From Pelagihabitans sp947500445 (GTDB lineage Bacteria > Bacteroidota > Bacteroidia > Flavobacteriales > Flavobacteriaceae): a stretch of 64,000 bases of DNA. Shown piece after piece: positions 1 to 7,670 of this stretch. The stretch covers positions 186,001-250,000 of the forward strand of contig NZ_JBNGOP010000003.1 of NCBI RefSeq assembly GCF_050589625.1, in the 5' to 3' direction. Numbering within the stretch: the stretch's first letter is position 1; every line of letters starts with the position of its first letter. The notes below the pieces were generated by a model. That model ran no database searches. It was not told the origin of the DNA and saw only the letters and a list, made by a program, of their open reading frames with translations. Both the position numbers and the translations under genes were made by a program.

Positions 1-2
1 CT

Positions 3-1379
3 TCGGGTATTTATACCGATGACGAGGGTAACACGCAATTTTACGACAACGAAGTGGACAACTACAAACAAGATCACGCGCAGTTGTTATGGAACGAAAC
101 ACTTTCCGATCGTTGGAACGCCAATATCGCTTTTCACTATACCCGTGGTCGAGGGTATTTTGAACAATTTCGAGAGGACGATGATTTTTCCACCTATGGG
201 TTTACGCCATTAACGGTAGATGGAGCCGAGGTGAATACCACCGATTTGATCCGTAGACGTTGGCTCGATAACGACTTCTACGGAACCGTTTTTTCATTGA
301 ACCACCGTAACGATGCACTGGACCTGATTTTTGGTGGGGGGTATAACCGTTATGAAGGAGATCATTTTGGGCAGGTCATCTGGGCGCGTTTTGCTAGTGA
401 TAGCGAGATTCGAGATCGTTATTACGACGATTCTTCCAAAAAAACCGATTTTAACCTGTATGCAAAAGCCAATTATGGTCTAAATGAGCAATGGAGCCTG
501 TTCGGAGATCTTCAGTACCGGACCGTCGGGTATACGGCCAACGGAGAGGATACCGGTATTGTCGATGATACCTTTAACTTCTTCAATCCCAAGGCAGGAC
601 TTACCTATGATCTGAACCGGAACAATAACTTTTATCTTAGTTACGCCGTGGCAAACCGGGAACCCAACCGGAACGACTACGAAAATGGAAATCCAAAGCC
701 GGAACGGTTGCAGGATATCGAGTTGGGTTGGCGCTACGTGTCCCCAAGCCTTCAGGTAAATACCAACCTCTATTATATGCGGTATAAGGACCAATTGGTA
801 TTGACCGGGGAACTTAATGATGTAGGGGCCCCGCTACGGGCCAATGTTGGGGATAGCTACCGCTTGGGACTGGAAATAGACGCGAACATTACCTTTAGCG
901 AACAGTTTCAATGGCGACCCAATCTCGCATGGAGCGACAACAGAAACATTGATTTTGTTTTCGAAAGGGACGGGGTGCTTCAGAACCTCGGAAACACCAA
1001 TATCGCGTTTTCGCCCGGTCTGGTCATCGGTAACTGGTTTACCTACTCCCCATTGCAAACCTTGGACGTTTCCTTGTTGTCCAAATATGTGGGCAAGCAA
1101 TACATGGGCAATATCGATTCCGATAACTCGGTGTTGAAGGCCTATTCCCAGTTGGATGTTAACGTACAATACCTGTGGGAGATCAATAGGTTTGTGGACA
1201 GTATTACCTTTTCCGCCTTGATCAACAATGTAGCGGATCAGGATATTGTTTCCAATGGCTATTTTTTCACCTTTGACGATGATTTTTCGAATCCCGGAAC
1301 GGTTACTACCGTCGAAGGGGCAGGATTTTATCCTCAGGCGGGACGAAACTTTTTGGTAGGGGCAACGATACGATTTTAA
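3..1379 (+). CDS. TonB-dependent receptor, C-terminal part (5' end outside window)
   Basis: The reading frame is open from the first bases of the window to the TAA at 1377-1379, so only the C-terminal part (about 458 residues) is seen. It consists of alternating aromatic-rich strands typical of a 22-stranded outer-membrane barrel (FYLSYAVANREPNRNDY, LTYDLN, VNTNLYYMRYKDQLVLTG) and ends in GRNFLVGATIRF, with the terminal Phe expected for BAM-inserted barrels. The plug and TonB box would lie upstream of the window. It probably takes up a small ligand. The NMT1/THI5-like gene follows after 9 nt, so a thiamine-precursor or related substrate is a reasonable guess, but only from context. Confidence 0.85.
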   Translation, partial: SGIYTDDEGNTQFYDNEVDNYKQDHAQLLWNETLSDRWNANIAFHYTRGRGYFEQFREDDDFSTYGFTPLTVDGAEVNTTDLIRRRWLDNDFYGTVFSLNHRNDALDLIFGGGYNRYEGDHFGQVIWARFASDSEIRDRYYDDSSKKTDFNLYAKANYGLNEQWSLFGDLQYRTVGYTANGEDTGIVDDTFNFFNPKAGLTYDLNRNNNFYLSYAVANREPNRNDYENGNPKPERLQDIELGWRYVSPSLQVNTNLYYMRYKDQLVLTGELNDVGAPLRANVGDSYRLGLEIDANITFSEQFQWRPNLAWSDNRNIDFVFERDGVLQNLGNTNIAFSPGLVIGNWFTYSPLQTLDVSLLSKYVGKQYMGNIDSDNSVLKAYSQLDVNVQYLWEINRFVDSITFSALINNVADQDIVSNGYFFTFDDDFSNPGTVTTVEGAGFYPQAGRNFLVGATIRF

Positions 1380-1388
1380 AAAAAAGAC

Positions 1389-2306
1389 ATGAAAGCATTA
1401 TCCATAGCGCTGGATTGGACCCCGAACACGAACCATAGTGGTTTTTTTGTGGCCCAACAACAAGGCTTTTATGCCGAGGTAGGCCTGCAGGTAGACATTG
1501 TTTCGCCACAGATGGACAATTATAGTACCACACCCGCCAAAAAATTGGAACTGGGGCAGGTCGATTTTGCCCTATGCCCGTTTGAGAGCGTCCTTAGCTA
1601 TCGCGTAAAAGAAGCCCCTTTTGATGCCGTGGCCATCGCAACCCTTTTTCAAGAGGACCTCAGCGCCATCGTTACCTTGTCGGAAAGTGGCTTGGAACGA
1701 CCGAAGGATTTGGATGGCCGTAGCTATGCCTCCTACAAAGCACGGTATGAGGATGCCATTGTTGCCGCAATGGTGAAAAATGATGGTGGAAAGGGGGAGC
1801 TAAAATTGGAGTATCGCGATAAATTGGGGATATGGGAAACCCTGTTGACCAAAAAGGCCGACGCTACATGGGTATTTATGAACTGGGAGGGGATACAGGC
1901 ACAAAACAGGGGCATTGCCCTGAACGCCTTTCTGCTATCGGATTTTGGCATTCCTTACGGTTATTCCCCTATAATAATGGCCGGAAAAAGTGCTGCAGCC
2001 GCCTCCACCAAAGAGTACCGTCTCTTTTTGGAGGCTACTCGAAGAGGCTATCTGTACGCCGCGGAACATCCTAAGGAAACCGTAGCCCTGCTTGCCCCCT
2101 TATGTTCCGAACAGGACGGTGATATCGACCTGATGCAAAGCCAACGGTACACGGCCCCTTTTTATGGGACATCCGAAACCTGGGGCCTTATGGAAAAGGA
2201 ACGGGTACTGTTATTTTTAAATTGGTTGGCCGAGAACGGACTGGAGAAACACCGTTTTTCCTTTGAAGAAATCGTTTGGGACCTGCTTCGGGATCCAACG
2301 AAGTAA
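1389..2306 (+). CDS. NMT1/THI5-like (periplasmic-binding fold) protein without signal peptide
   Basis: A 305-residue protein of the NMT1/THI5-like substrate-binding fold. The N-terminus ALDWTPNTNHSGFFVAQQQG is the hallmark of the thiamine-pyrimidine binding family (ThiY/Thi5), followed by the GLQVDIV and GQVDFALCPFES segments. The family is either an ABC-transporter binding protein for HMP-type pyrimidines or, in fungi and some bacteria, a cytosolic HMP-P synthase. No signal peptide or lipobox is present, and none can be added upstream because the TonB receptor stop codon lies in frame 9 nt before the ATG. Where Thi5 has its PLP lysine and nearby histidine, this protein reads C and S by eye alignment, so Thi5 chemistry is doubtful. 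It probably forms an operon with the receptor. The exact ligand is unknown. Confidence 0.75.
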   Translation: MKALSIALDWTPNTNHSGFFVAQQQGFYAEVGLQVDIVSPQMDNYSTTPAKKLELGQVDFALCPFESVLSYRVKEAPFDAVAIATLFQEDLSAIVTLSESGLERPKDLDGRSYASYKARYEDAIVAAMVKNDGGKGELKLEYRDKLGIWETLLTKKADATWVFMNWEGIQAQNRGIALNAFLLSDFGIPYGYSPIIMAGKSAAAASTKEYRLFLEATRRGYLYAAEHPKETVALLAPLCSEQDGDIDLMQSQRYTAPFYGTSETWGLMEKERVLLFLNWLAENGLEKHRFSFEEIVWDLLRDPTK

Positions 2307-2513
2307 TACCATTTCAAAGTTAAAATGGTATACGTTTACCCCTTAAAAAATTCTTCTTTTCCGTGTATACCTCAAAATAAAATATAGCCGTAGCCAACGC
2401 AATGTTTAGATTTTCTTTTTCGCCTACACAGAAAATCCCTGTTTTTATTTATGTATATTTCTTTCGGAAATGATATAATACCAATTGCTACGGTGGATTT
2501 TCACAAATGGTAT
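2306..2513. repeat. MITE-like element, family A, divergent copy (A4)
   Basis: It starts with the 26-nt palindromic unit ATACCATTT-N8-AAATGGTAT (2306-2331), whose first A is also the last base of the upstream TAA stop. The body resembles the family A copies at 38059 and 58177 (cttttccgtg, cttcaaaataaa-like, gtagc core, tttctttttcg). The far end is an AAATGGTAT copy near 2505-2513. It is longer and more diverged than the 161-bp copies. It fills most of the gap between the NMT1-like gene and the RAYT transposase, and no ORF is seen in it. Confidence 0.6.
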
Positions 2514-2578
2514 TGCTAAAGGACGAAACCATTTGGCTGACCATTGACCCTATAGGAAAATTGTTGGAAAACCATAAA

Positions 2579-2604
2579 TAGAGACGCAAAATGTTGCGTC
2601 TCTA
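2579..2604. repeat. REP-type palindrome upstream of the RAYT gene
   Basis: An inverted repeat with 11-bp arms TAGAGACGCAA / TTGCGTCTCTA and the loop AATG, 12 nt upstream of the transposase ATG. Its arms resemble the GTAGGGGCGCAAAA palindrome inside the gene (pattern GTAG-R-G-R-CGCAA). RAYT genes are characteristically flanked by the palindromes they recognise. Confidence 0.7.
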
Positions 2605-2616
2605 CGAATAATTAAA

Positions 2617-3204
2617 ATGGGCAAATACAAAAACAAATACCGCACAACGACCACCCGTTTGCCTAGCTGGGATTATGGTGCAAATGCCCTGTATTTTGTA
2701 ACCATTTGTTGTAAAAATAGAATCCATTTTTTTGGAAACATTTCCAAAGGGGCAATGCGCCTATCCGATATAGGCGCAATGGCAGAAAAATATTGGTTAG
2801 AAATTCCCCAACATTTTCCGTTTGTGGTATTACACAATCACATTATTATGCCCAATCATGTACACGGTATTATTGAAATTGCCAAAACGAATGATGATAA
2901 CGCCATTGTAGGGGCGCAAAATTTTGCGCCCCTACCGTCACCAATAGCAACGTCACCGTTGTCACAATCACCACGCAAAAATCAATTTGGGCCACAATCA
3001 AAAAATTTGGCATCCATTATCCGTGGGTTTAAAATTGGGGTTACCAAAAATGCACGACGCATACGTCCCGATTTTGCATGGCAATCCCGTTATCACGACC
3101 ACATTGTCCGCAATCATCGATCTTATGCGCGCATTTCAAATTATATCATTACAAATCCCACCCGTTGGAAGGAAGATAAATTTCATACCACATCTAAATT
3201 ATGA
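2617..3204 (+). CDS. REP-associated tyrosine transposase (RAYT, Y1/IS200-like)
   Basis: A 195-residue Y1 HUH transposase. The core strand YFVTICCKNRIHFFG (26-40), the metal-binding HUH motif MPNHVHG (His81, His83) and the C-terminal helix ISNYIITNPTRWKED (Tyr176 candidate nucleophile) are all visible. RAYTs are domesticated single-strand DNA transposases that act on REP palindromes. A REP-like palindrome lies just upstream, and a perfect one (2908-2935) is built into the coding sequence, encoding residues 98-107 in the variable loop between the HUH and Tyr segments. Residues 108-130 are a low-complexity Ser/Pro/Gln linker. The ORF is intact. It overlaps the following decayed ORF by ATGA. Confidence 0.88.
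   Translation: MGKYKNKYRTTTTRLPSWDYGANALYFVTICCKNRIHFFGNISKGAMRLSDIGAMAEKYWLEIPQHFPFVVLHNHIIMPNHVHGIIEIAKTNDDNAIVGAQNFAPLPSPIATSPLSQSPRKNQFGPQSKNLASIIRGFKIGVTKNARRIRPDFAWQSRYHDHIVRNHRSYARISNYIITNPTRWKEDKFHTTSKL
2908..2935. repeat. Perfect 28-nt REP palindrome inside the RAYT gene
   Basis: The arms GTAGGGGCGCAAAA and TTTTGCGCCCCTAC are exactly complementary with no loop. It is translated in frame as part of the RAYT protein (VGAQNFAPLP). It resembles the 2579-2604 palindrome. Confidence 0.85.
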
Positions 3205-3410
3205 CAGCAAAATATGTATGGATACAGCAAAAAACGTTTTACGAGTTCATATATGTCCTTGCCGTAGATTATGAGCCAAAAGCAAAAGGAACGCAAGAGT
3301 TCTTTAAAGTAGTATAAAACAAACTCATTTAAGCAGTTACGGGAAGTACGGCAACAGAAATTGTTTTATTTTCGACCCTAATCACCAAAGTAAATTGGCA
3401 TAATACATAA
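3201..3410 (+). pseudogene. Decayed RhuM-family (virulence RhuM) fragment
   Basis: Reading frame 3201 gives MTAKYVWIQQKTFYEFIYVL, then AVDYEPKAKGTQEFFKVV, a TAA stop, NKLI, a second TAA, then AVTGSTATEIV and ending NWHNT. If the two stops are read as Gln and Trp, this matches my memory of the RhuM signature (..AVDYDPKA..FFxxVQNKLxWAVTGxTAxEI..). The N-terminal DNA-binding half and the C-terminal tail are missing. It is therefore a truncated remnant broken by two nonsense codons, left beside a transposase. The identification is from pattern memory only. Confidence 0.5.
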
Positions 3411-3452
3411 ACCAGGTTAAAAAGCTAATTTTAAGAAGGAAAAAGAACGGGA

Positions 3453-3923
3453 ATGCCTAAAATAACTTTGGAGACAGCCATAAGCGCGGACATCCATATC
3501 GTTTTTGATTTGGTACGTAGTATCGATTTGCATAAAATTTCTACGGCGAACAGCGGGGAGGAGGCCATTGCCGGAAAAACTTCGGGTCTTATCGAACTGG
3601 GGGAAACAGTTACTTGGCGCGCAAGGCACCTTGGTGTTCGGCAGACGCTTACCTCTATGGTTACCGCCTTGGATTCCCCTAGCTATTTTGCCGATGAAAT
3701 GGTCCGTGGTGCTTTTAAACGGTTTTTGCACGAACACTTTTTTACTATGGAAAATGGGGTTACGCTCATGGTCGACGTTTTTCACTATACCGCTCCTTTG
3801 GGGGTGCTGGGCAAGTTGGCCGATCATATATTTTTAGAGCGCTACATGACCCGGTTTTTGAAAACACGCAATACCATTATCAAACAGTTTGCGGAGTCGG
3901 AACAATGGAAAACCATTCTTTAA
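3453..3923 (+). CDS. SRPBCC (START/Bet v1-like) family protein
   Basis: A 156-residue cytosolic protein with the SRPBCC pattern: a starting strand with SADIHIVFDLVRSIDLHK, the antiparallel sheet segments GLIELGETVTWRARHLGV and MVDVFHYTAPLGVLGKLADH, and a long C-terminal helix (MTRFLKTRNTIIKQFAES). The segment TAPLGVLGKLAD is typical of flavobacterial SRPBCC proteins often labelled cell-division-inhibitor-like. The hydrophobic pocket is expected to bind a lipid-like ligand, which cannot be named. It stands alone between the decayed RhuM fragment and a short-chain dehydrogenase-like gene. Confidence 0.75.
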   Translation: MPKITLETAISADIHIVFDLVRSIDLHKISTANSGEEAIAGKTSGLIELGETVTWRARHLGVRQTLTSMVTALDSPSYFADEMVRGAFKRFLHEHFFTMENGVTLMVDVFHYTAPLGVLGKLADHIFLERYMTRFLKTRNTIIKQFAESEQWKTIL

Positions 3924-4139
3924 TATGAAATGAGCATAAACTTTTTTAAGCATACCCTACCGAGATGATTAAAATAAGTTTATGCGAATTACTGAATGTG
4001 CAGAAATTTTTAGTTTATTCATTTACAGTAAACTACAAAATTTTAAACAGTTGAAATGAGCCATAACAATTTTTGATGCCAACCGAAATGATTATTGGCG
4101 AATTACATCTGACCATTCAAAAACAATAAATATAAACAG

Positions 4140-4787
4140 ATGAAACTACTTTTGCTGGGTGCTACGGGAAGAACGGGTAAATGGGTCTTGAAAATGGCAT
4201 TGGAAAAGGGCTTTCGGGTAAACGTTTTGGTACGGGATGCTACCAAGGTAGGGCCGCAATCAAACTTGCAGGTGTTCGAGGGTTTGCCTGCCGAAAGGGA
4301 TGCGGTTTTAAAGGCGGCCAAAGAATGCACGGCCGTAATTACGGTGTTGAACATCTCAAGGACATCCGATTTTCCTTGGGCGCCTTTACGTACACCCAAA
4401 ACGCTGCTCTCCTCCACGATGGAAGTGCTTGTTACAATTTTCAAAACGGTAGGAATTAAAAAGGTAGTGGTCTGTTCTGCTTGGGGCGTTGGCGATTCCA
4501 AAAAGGATATTCCTTGGTGGTTCCGGGCGACCATCGATCATAGCAATATCAAATATGCGTATGCCGATCACCAACGGCAAGAAGAAATCGTGCGTAGTTC
4601 CGATATCGATTGGACCATTGTGCGGCCCGTTGGCCTCACCGCCTCCAAAAGTGAAAAACAAGTTCGGGTGACTCACGGAAAACGTCCAAGACCACGACTC
4701 ACAATCGGCAGGAGGGCATTGGCGGAATTTTTAATCGTGGCATTGACCGAAAAAACGCTACGTTTAAAAACGATAACGGTATCGTAA
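4140..4787 (+). CDS. NAD(P)-binding atypical SDR (NmrA-like) protein
   Basis: A 215-residue Rossmann protein. The N-terminal LLLGATGRTGKWVLKMAL (GxxGxxG) motif marks dinucleotide binding, the VLVRDATKV stretch follows, and the C-terminal IDWTIVRPVGLT segment is characteristic of atypical short-chain dehydrogenases such as NmrA-like or DUF2867-type NAD(P)-binding proteins. No canonical YxxxK catalytic pair is evident, so it may be a redox sensor or an isomerase rather than a dehydrogenase. It precedes the Gfo/Idh/MocA gene by 56 nt on the same strand, and the two may be co-transcribed. Confidence 0.8.
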   Translation: MKLLLLGATGRTGKWVLKMALEKGFRVNVLVRDATKVGPQSNLQVFEGLPAERDAVLKAAKECTAVITVLNISRTSDFPWAPLRTPKTLLSSTMEVLVTIFKTVGIKKVVVCSAWGVGDSKKDIPWWFRATIDHSNIKYAYADHQRQEEIVRSSDIDWTIVRPVGLTASKSEKQVRVTHGKRPRPRLTIGRRALAEFLIVALTEKTLRLKTITVS

Positions 4788-4843
4788 AAGAAATGTGGAT
4801 TGCTCGATAAAATTGTAGGGACTGCCAAAAAAACAAGACGCTT

Positions 4844-5851
4844 ATGGAGAACGAAGCTGGAATTGTGCGATGGGGCATTATTGGTTGCGGGAAGGTAACC
4901 GAGGTAAAAAGTGGCCCCGCCTACCAACAGACCAAAGGATTTGAACTTAATGCGGTGATGCGCCGGGATAGTGTAAAAGGAAACGATTACGCAAAACGGC
5001 ACGGAGTGCCCCGTTATTTTTCAGATGCCGATACACTGATACATACACAAGATATTGACGCCATTTACATTGCTACGCCCCCGGATACCCACAAAAAATA
5101 CGGCTTATTGGTGGCCAAAGCAGGAAAACCCTGCTGTATCGAAAAGCCGATGGCGCCTTCTTATGCGGATAGCCTGGCCCTATATGAAGCTTTTGAAAAT
5201 AAGGGAGTTCCCCTTTTTATTGCCTACTACAGGCGTTCCTTACCACGGTTTATCCAAGTTAAAAAATGGTTGGACGAAGGGGAGATCGGAACGGTAATAC
5301 AAGTCCGATGGCACCTCTCCAAACCAGCTTCGGATTTGGACCGGTCCGGCGCGTACAACTGGCGTACCGATGCCAAAATCGCGCCCGGCGGCTACTTTGA
5401 CGACCTTGCCAGTCATGGTATCGACTTGTTTATGTACTTGTTGGGCACCATTAAAACGGCACAAGGGTATACCGCAAACCGTTGGGGCCATTATTCGGCC
5501 TTGGATACCGTAACGGCTTGTTGGATGCATGAAAATGGCGTAATGGGAACGGGGAGCTGGAGTTTCGGGAGTCACGAACATCGCGATGAAGTGGAAATAA
5601 TAGGAAGTAAAGGAGTGCTGCGCTTTTCGGTATTTCACGAGCGACCGTTGGTTCTGGTCAACCAAAACGGGAAGCGGGAGCTATTGGTTCCCAATCCCGA
5701 TCCTATTCAAAAATACCATGTTGAAAACATACAAAAACACCTCTTAGGGTCGGCCGTGCATCCATCATTGGGTGCTTCCGGGTTGCAAACCAGTTGGGTA
5801 ATGGATCAAATACTCATAGGCAACCGGCCGTTGGGGTCTGCCGTGCCCTAA
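4844..5851 (+). CDS. Gfo/Idh/MocA family oxidoreductase
   Basis: A 335-residue NAD(P)-dependent oxidoreductase. The N-terminal Rossmann motif GIIGCGKVTEVKSGPAY, the AIYIATPPDTHKKYGL strand and the signature EKP lysine motif (CCIEKPMAPS) are present. The C-terminal alpha/beta domain contains GGYFDDLASHGIDLFMYLLG, where the His in the SHGID context is the usual catalytic residue. The substrate is probably a sugar, an inositol or another polyol, with no further evidence here. There is no signal peptide, so it is cytosolic. Its TAA overlaps the stop of the convergent lipoprotein gene by 4 bp. Confidence 0.9.
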   Translation: MENEAGIVRWGIIGCGKVTEVKSGPAYQQTKGFELNAVMRRDSVKGNDYAKRHGVPRYFSDADTLIHTQDIDAIYIATPPDTHKKYGLLVAKAGKPCCIEKPMAPSYADSLALYEAFENKGVPLFIAYYRRSLPRFIQVKKWLDEGEIGTVIQVRWHLSKPASDLDRSGAYNWRTDAKIAPGGYFDDLASHGIDLFMYLLGTIKTAQGYTANRWGHYSALDTVTACWMHENGVMGTGSWSFGSHEHRDEVEIIGSKGVLRFSVFHERPLVLVNQNGKRELLVPNPDPIQKYHVENIQKHLLGSAVHPSLGASGLQTSWVMDQILIGNRPLGSAVP

Positions 5852-6291
5852 TTAGTGACGACGACCACACCCCCGTTAAAGGTGGTCCGATATTCCAACA
5901 TGTCGTAATAACGGTTTCCATCGTCCGGGCGCGACAATTGCTGACCGGTAAATAGGCTGTATTCAAAATCTTCACAACTGCACAGCGCGGTCTGACCCGT
6001 AAGTTCCAGGGTAGAACATTCGTTCGGTACGTGGTTCGGGCAACTCGCCTCAAAGGCGCGAAACTGATCAAAACCGACATTGGTCACAAATACCCCTCGG
6101 GTTCCCACACCATTGGCGCCGACATAGACCGCATTGCCGGTATTGGTCAACGGACTGTATAGCGGAAGGCTCAAATTGAGTTCAAAACGGAAACCGACCT
6201 CTTGCAAAAAAGGGTTTCGAATACCGGGGTCGTCATCGCAGGACAACAGCGTTATTAAGGCACAAATGGCACAAATTTTTTTCATGGTCAC
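5848..6291 (-). CDS. Lipoprotein with degenerate Rieske-like fold
   Basis: A 147-residue lipoprotein: a signal peptide ending in the lipobox LLSC (Cys18, with DDDP after it) leads to membrane anchoring. The mature part carries FEASCPNHVP, then CSTLELTG and CSCEDFEYSLFTG. This arrangement mirrors the two loops of Rieske [2Fe-2S] proteins (CxH ... CPCHGSRFDLxTG), but the His of the second loop is Glu and the first spacing is CxxH. Binding of a normal Rieske cluster is therefore unlikely. The function is unknown. Two start codons (MTM) are possible, 6 nt apart. It is convergent with the MocA gene. Confidence 0.75.
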   Translation of the reverse strand: MTMKKICAICALITLLSCDDDPGIRNPFLQEVGFRFELNLSLPLYSPLTNTGNAVYVGANGVGTRGVFVTNVGFDQFRAFEASCPNHVPNECSTLELTGQTALCSCEDFEYSLFTGQQLSRPDDGNRYYDMLEYRTTFNGGVVVVTN

Positions 6292-6330
6292 AGTCTAAAG
6301 ATACCGCAACAAAGTTGAACAAAAAATATG

Positions 6331-6338
6331 TATATTTG
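6331..6338 (+). promoter_or_regulatory. Bacteroidetes -7 box TATATTTG
   Basis: An exact match to the TAnnTTTG core, 23 nt before the ATG at 6361. No well-spaced TTG -33 element is found (the nearest is 13 nt upstream). It would drive the degenerate stretch 6361-6700 or be a relic. Confidence 0.35.
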
Positions 6339-6360
6339 CGTTAAATCCTCTCTAAAAACA

Positions 6361-6712
6361 ATGCATCGCATCGTAGCAGTAGGGGATTTTCTTATTGAAC
6401 TCGATGGTATTGTCGTTCGGTGCCAAGATCAACGGTTACGAGGCTTTATTGTAAGGGCTATGGTTTACCGATTTTGGGTTTCGGCAGTTTGAATGACGAA
6501 GTTATAGTGCCGCTGCCGATATCCATGGGCGAGAAACGGTTCAAAAGAGCTCAAAGAACACGTACAGACTTTAAATTGTTTTGAAAGTACCGCATTGCGC
6601 GGTTTCACGATCTAATTGGTTCCATCAAACTTTTTATCCTGCCTCAAGTTGAAGCAACGCTGGCAAGATGCCCGTTTGAAAAAGAACAAAAAAGATAACG
6701 ATTTTTAAAAAA
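6361..6712 (+). pseudogene. Unrecognised degenerate coding remnant
   Basis: The gap 6292-6743 has no intact gene. It holds consecutive short open stretches in different frames: a 43-codon ORF from 6361 (MHRIVAVGDFLIELDGI...), then GYGLPILGFGSLNDEVIVPLP in another frame, then GSKELKEHVQTLNCFESTAL in a third. Codon use looks coding-like in each, as expected of a gene broken by frameshifts. I could not assign a family. It is flanked by a -7 box upstream and greA downstream. Confidence 0.3.
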
Positions 6713-6743
6713 CGGTACTGTTCGTTCATTTAAACAAGAAATT

Positions 6744-7220
6744 ATGAGTAAGGTATCCTATTATACGGCCGAAGGGTTGAAGAAGTTAAAACAGGAGTTG
6801 GACCATCTGCGCGATGTGGAGCGACCTAAGGCTTCACAAGCCATAGCTGAAGCGCGCGACAAGGGTGATCTATCGGAAAACGCGGAGTATGATGCCGCAA
6901 AGGAGGCCCAAGGTCTCCTTGAGATGAAAATCTCCAAAATGGAAGAAACGGTATCCAATGCCAGGTTGATCGACGAATCGCAATTGGATACCTCAAAAGT
7001 ATTGGTGCTATCGACGGTAAAACTTAAAAATACCGGCAATGGTATGGAGATGACCTATACCTTGGTTGCGGAGAGCGAGGCCAATTTGAAGACAGGTAAA
7101 ATATCGGTAAGTTCGCCTATCGGAAAAGGGCTGTTGGGAAAAGAGGTCGGGGATACCGCCGAGATTACCGTCCCAAACGGAACCTTGAAATTTGAAATTC
7201 TAGAAATAACCAGAGCGTAA
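6744..7220 (+). CDS. greA: Transcription elongation factor GreA
   Basis: A 158-residue protein matching GreA over its full length. The N-terminal coiled coil carries the conserved acidic-tip region EARDKGDLSENAEYDAAKEA (about 36-55), which reaches into the RNA polymerase secondary channel and stimulates cleavage of backtracked RNA. The C-terminal FKBP-like domain includes SSPIGKGLLGKEVGDTAEI. The length and start (MSKVSYYTAEGLKKLK) are normal for the family. The HIT gene follows 32 nt downstream, and this greA-HIT order is common in flavobacteria, so co-transcription is likely. Confidence 0.97.
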   Translation: MSKVSYYTAEGLKKLKQELDHLRDVERPKASQAIAEARDKGDLSENAEYDAAKEAQGLLEMKISKMEETVSNARLIDESQLDTSKVLVLSTVKLKNTGNGMEMTYTLVAESEANLKTGKISVSSPIGKGLLGKEVGDTAEITVPNGTLKFEILEITRA

Positions 7221-7252
7221 CGTTTCCCTGTTCCGTTCAGAACATACCACCG

Positions 7253-7645
7253 ATGGCCACAATTTTCACCAAAATCGTCAATGGGGAAATTCCCTCTTAT
7301 AAAATCGCAGAGGACGCGCATTTTTTTGCTTTTTTGGATATAAATCCCAACGCTACCGGTCACACCCTATGCATACCAAAAAGGGAAGTGGATAAACTCA
7401 CCGATCTGGATGAAGAAACCTATCTCGGGTTAATGGCATTTTCGCGTAAGGTAGCAAAGGCACTGGAAAAAGCAATACCCTGCCTAAGGGTGGGAATGTC
7501 GGTCATCGGTTTGGAAGTGCCGCACGTACATGTACATCTGATACCTTTGAATAGCATGTCGGACGCCACATTTCAACAAAAAGTCAGCTTAGATCGGGAA
7601 GCCTTCGAGTCCGTTGCGGCCAAAATCAGGGGCGCACTGGAATAA
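7253..7645 (+). CDS. HIT family nucleotide-binding protein
   Basis: A 130-residue histidine-triad protein (Hint/PKCI branch). The N-terminal FTKIVNGEIPSYKIAED and AFLDINPNATGHTLCIPKR segments and the C-terminal triad VPHVHVHLIP are all intact, so nucleotidyl hydrolase or transferase activity on AMP-lysine-type substrates is expected. Cytosolic. It lies directly downstream of greA. Its TAA stop shares its last base with a 26-nt palindromic repeat (7645-7670), which separates it from a convergent gene. Confidence 0.94.
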   Translation: MATIFTKIVNGEIPSYKIAEDAHFFAFLDINPNATGHTLCIPKREVDKLTDLDEETYLGLMAFSRKVAKALEKAIPCLRVGMSVIGLEVPHVHVHLIPLNSMSDATFQQKVSLDREAFESVAAKIRGALE

Positions 7646-7670
7646 TGTCATTTCAAAGTTAAAATGGTAT
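7645..7670. repeat. Solo 26-nt palindromic unit (A/B family end)
   Basis: The sequence ATGTCATTT-N8-AAATGGTAT matches the unit at 2306, 21865 and 52236 with two differences in the left arm. It starts on the last base of the HIT gene TAA and, on the minus strand, supplies the last three codons (Ile-Pro-Phe) and the TAA stop of the convergent gene at 7659-8015. Confidence 0.8.

Noticed and set aside
6361..6492. A 43-codon ORF as an intact small gene
   Set aside because: Adjacent frames continue coding-like composition, so it is more likely part of a broken gene than a functional peptide.
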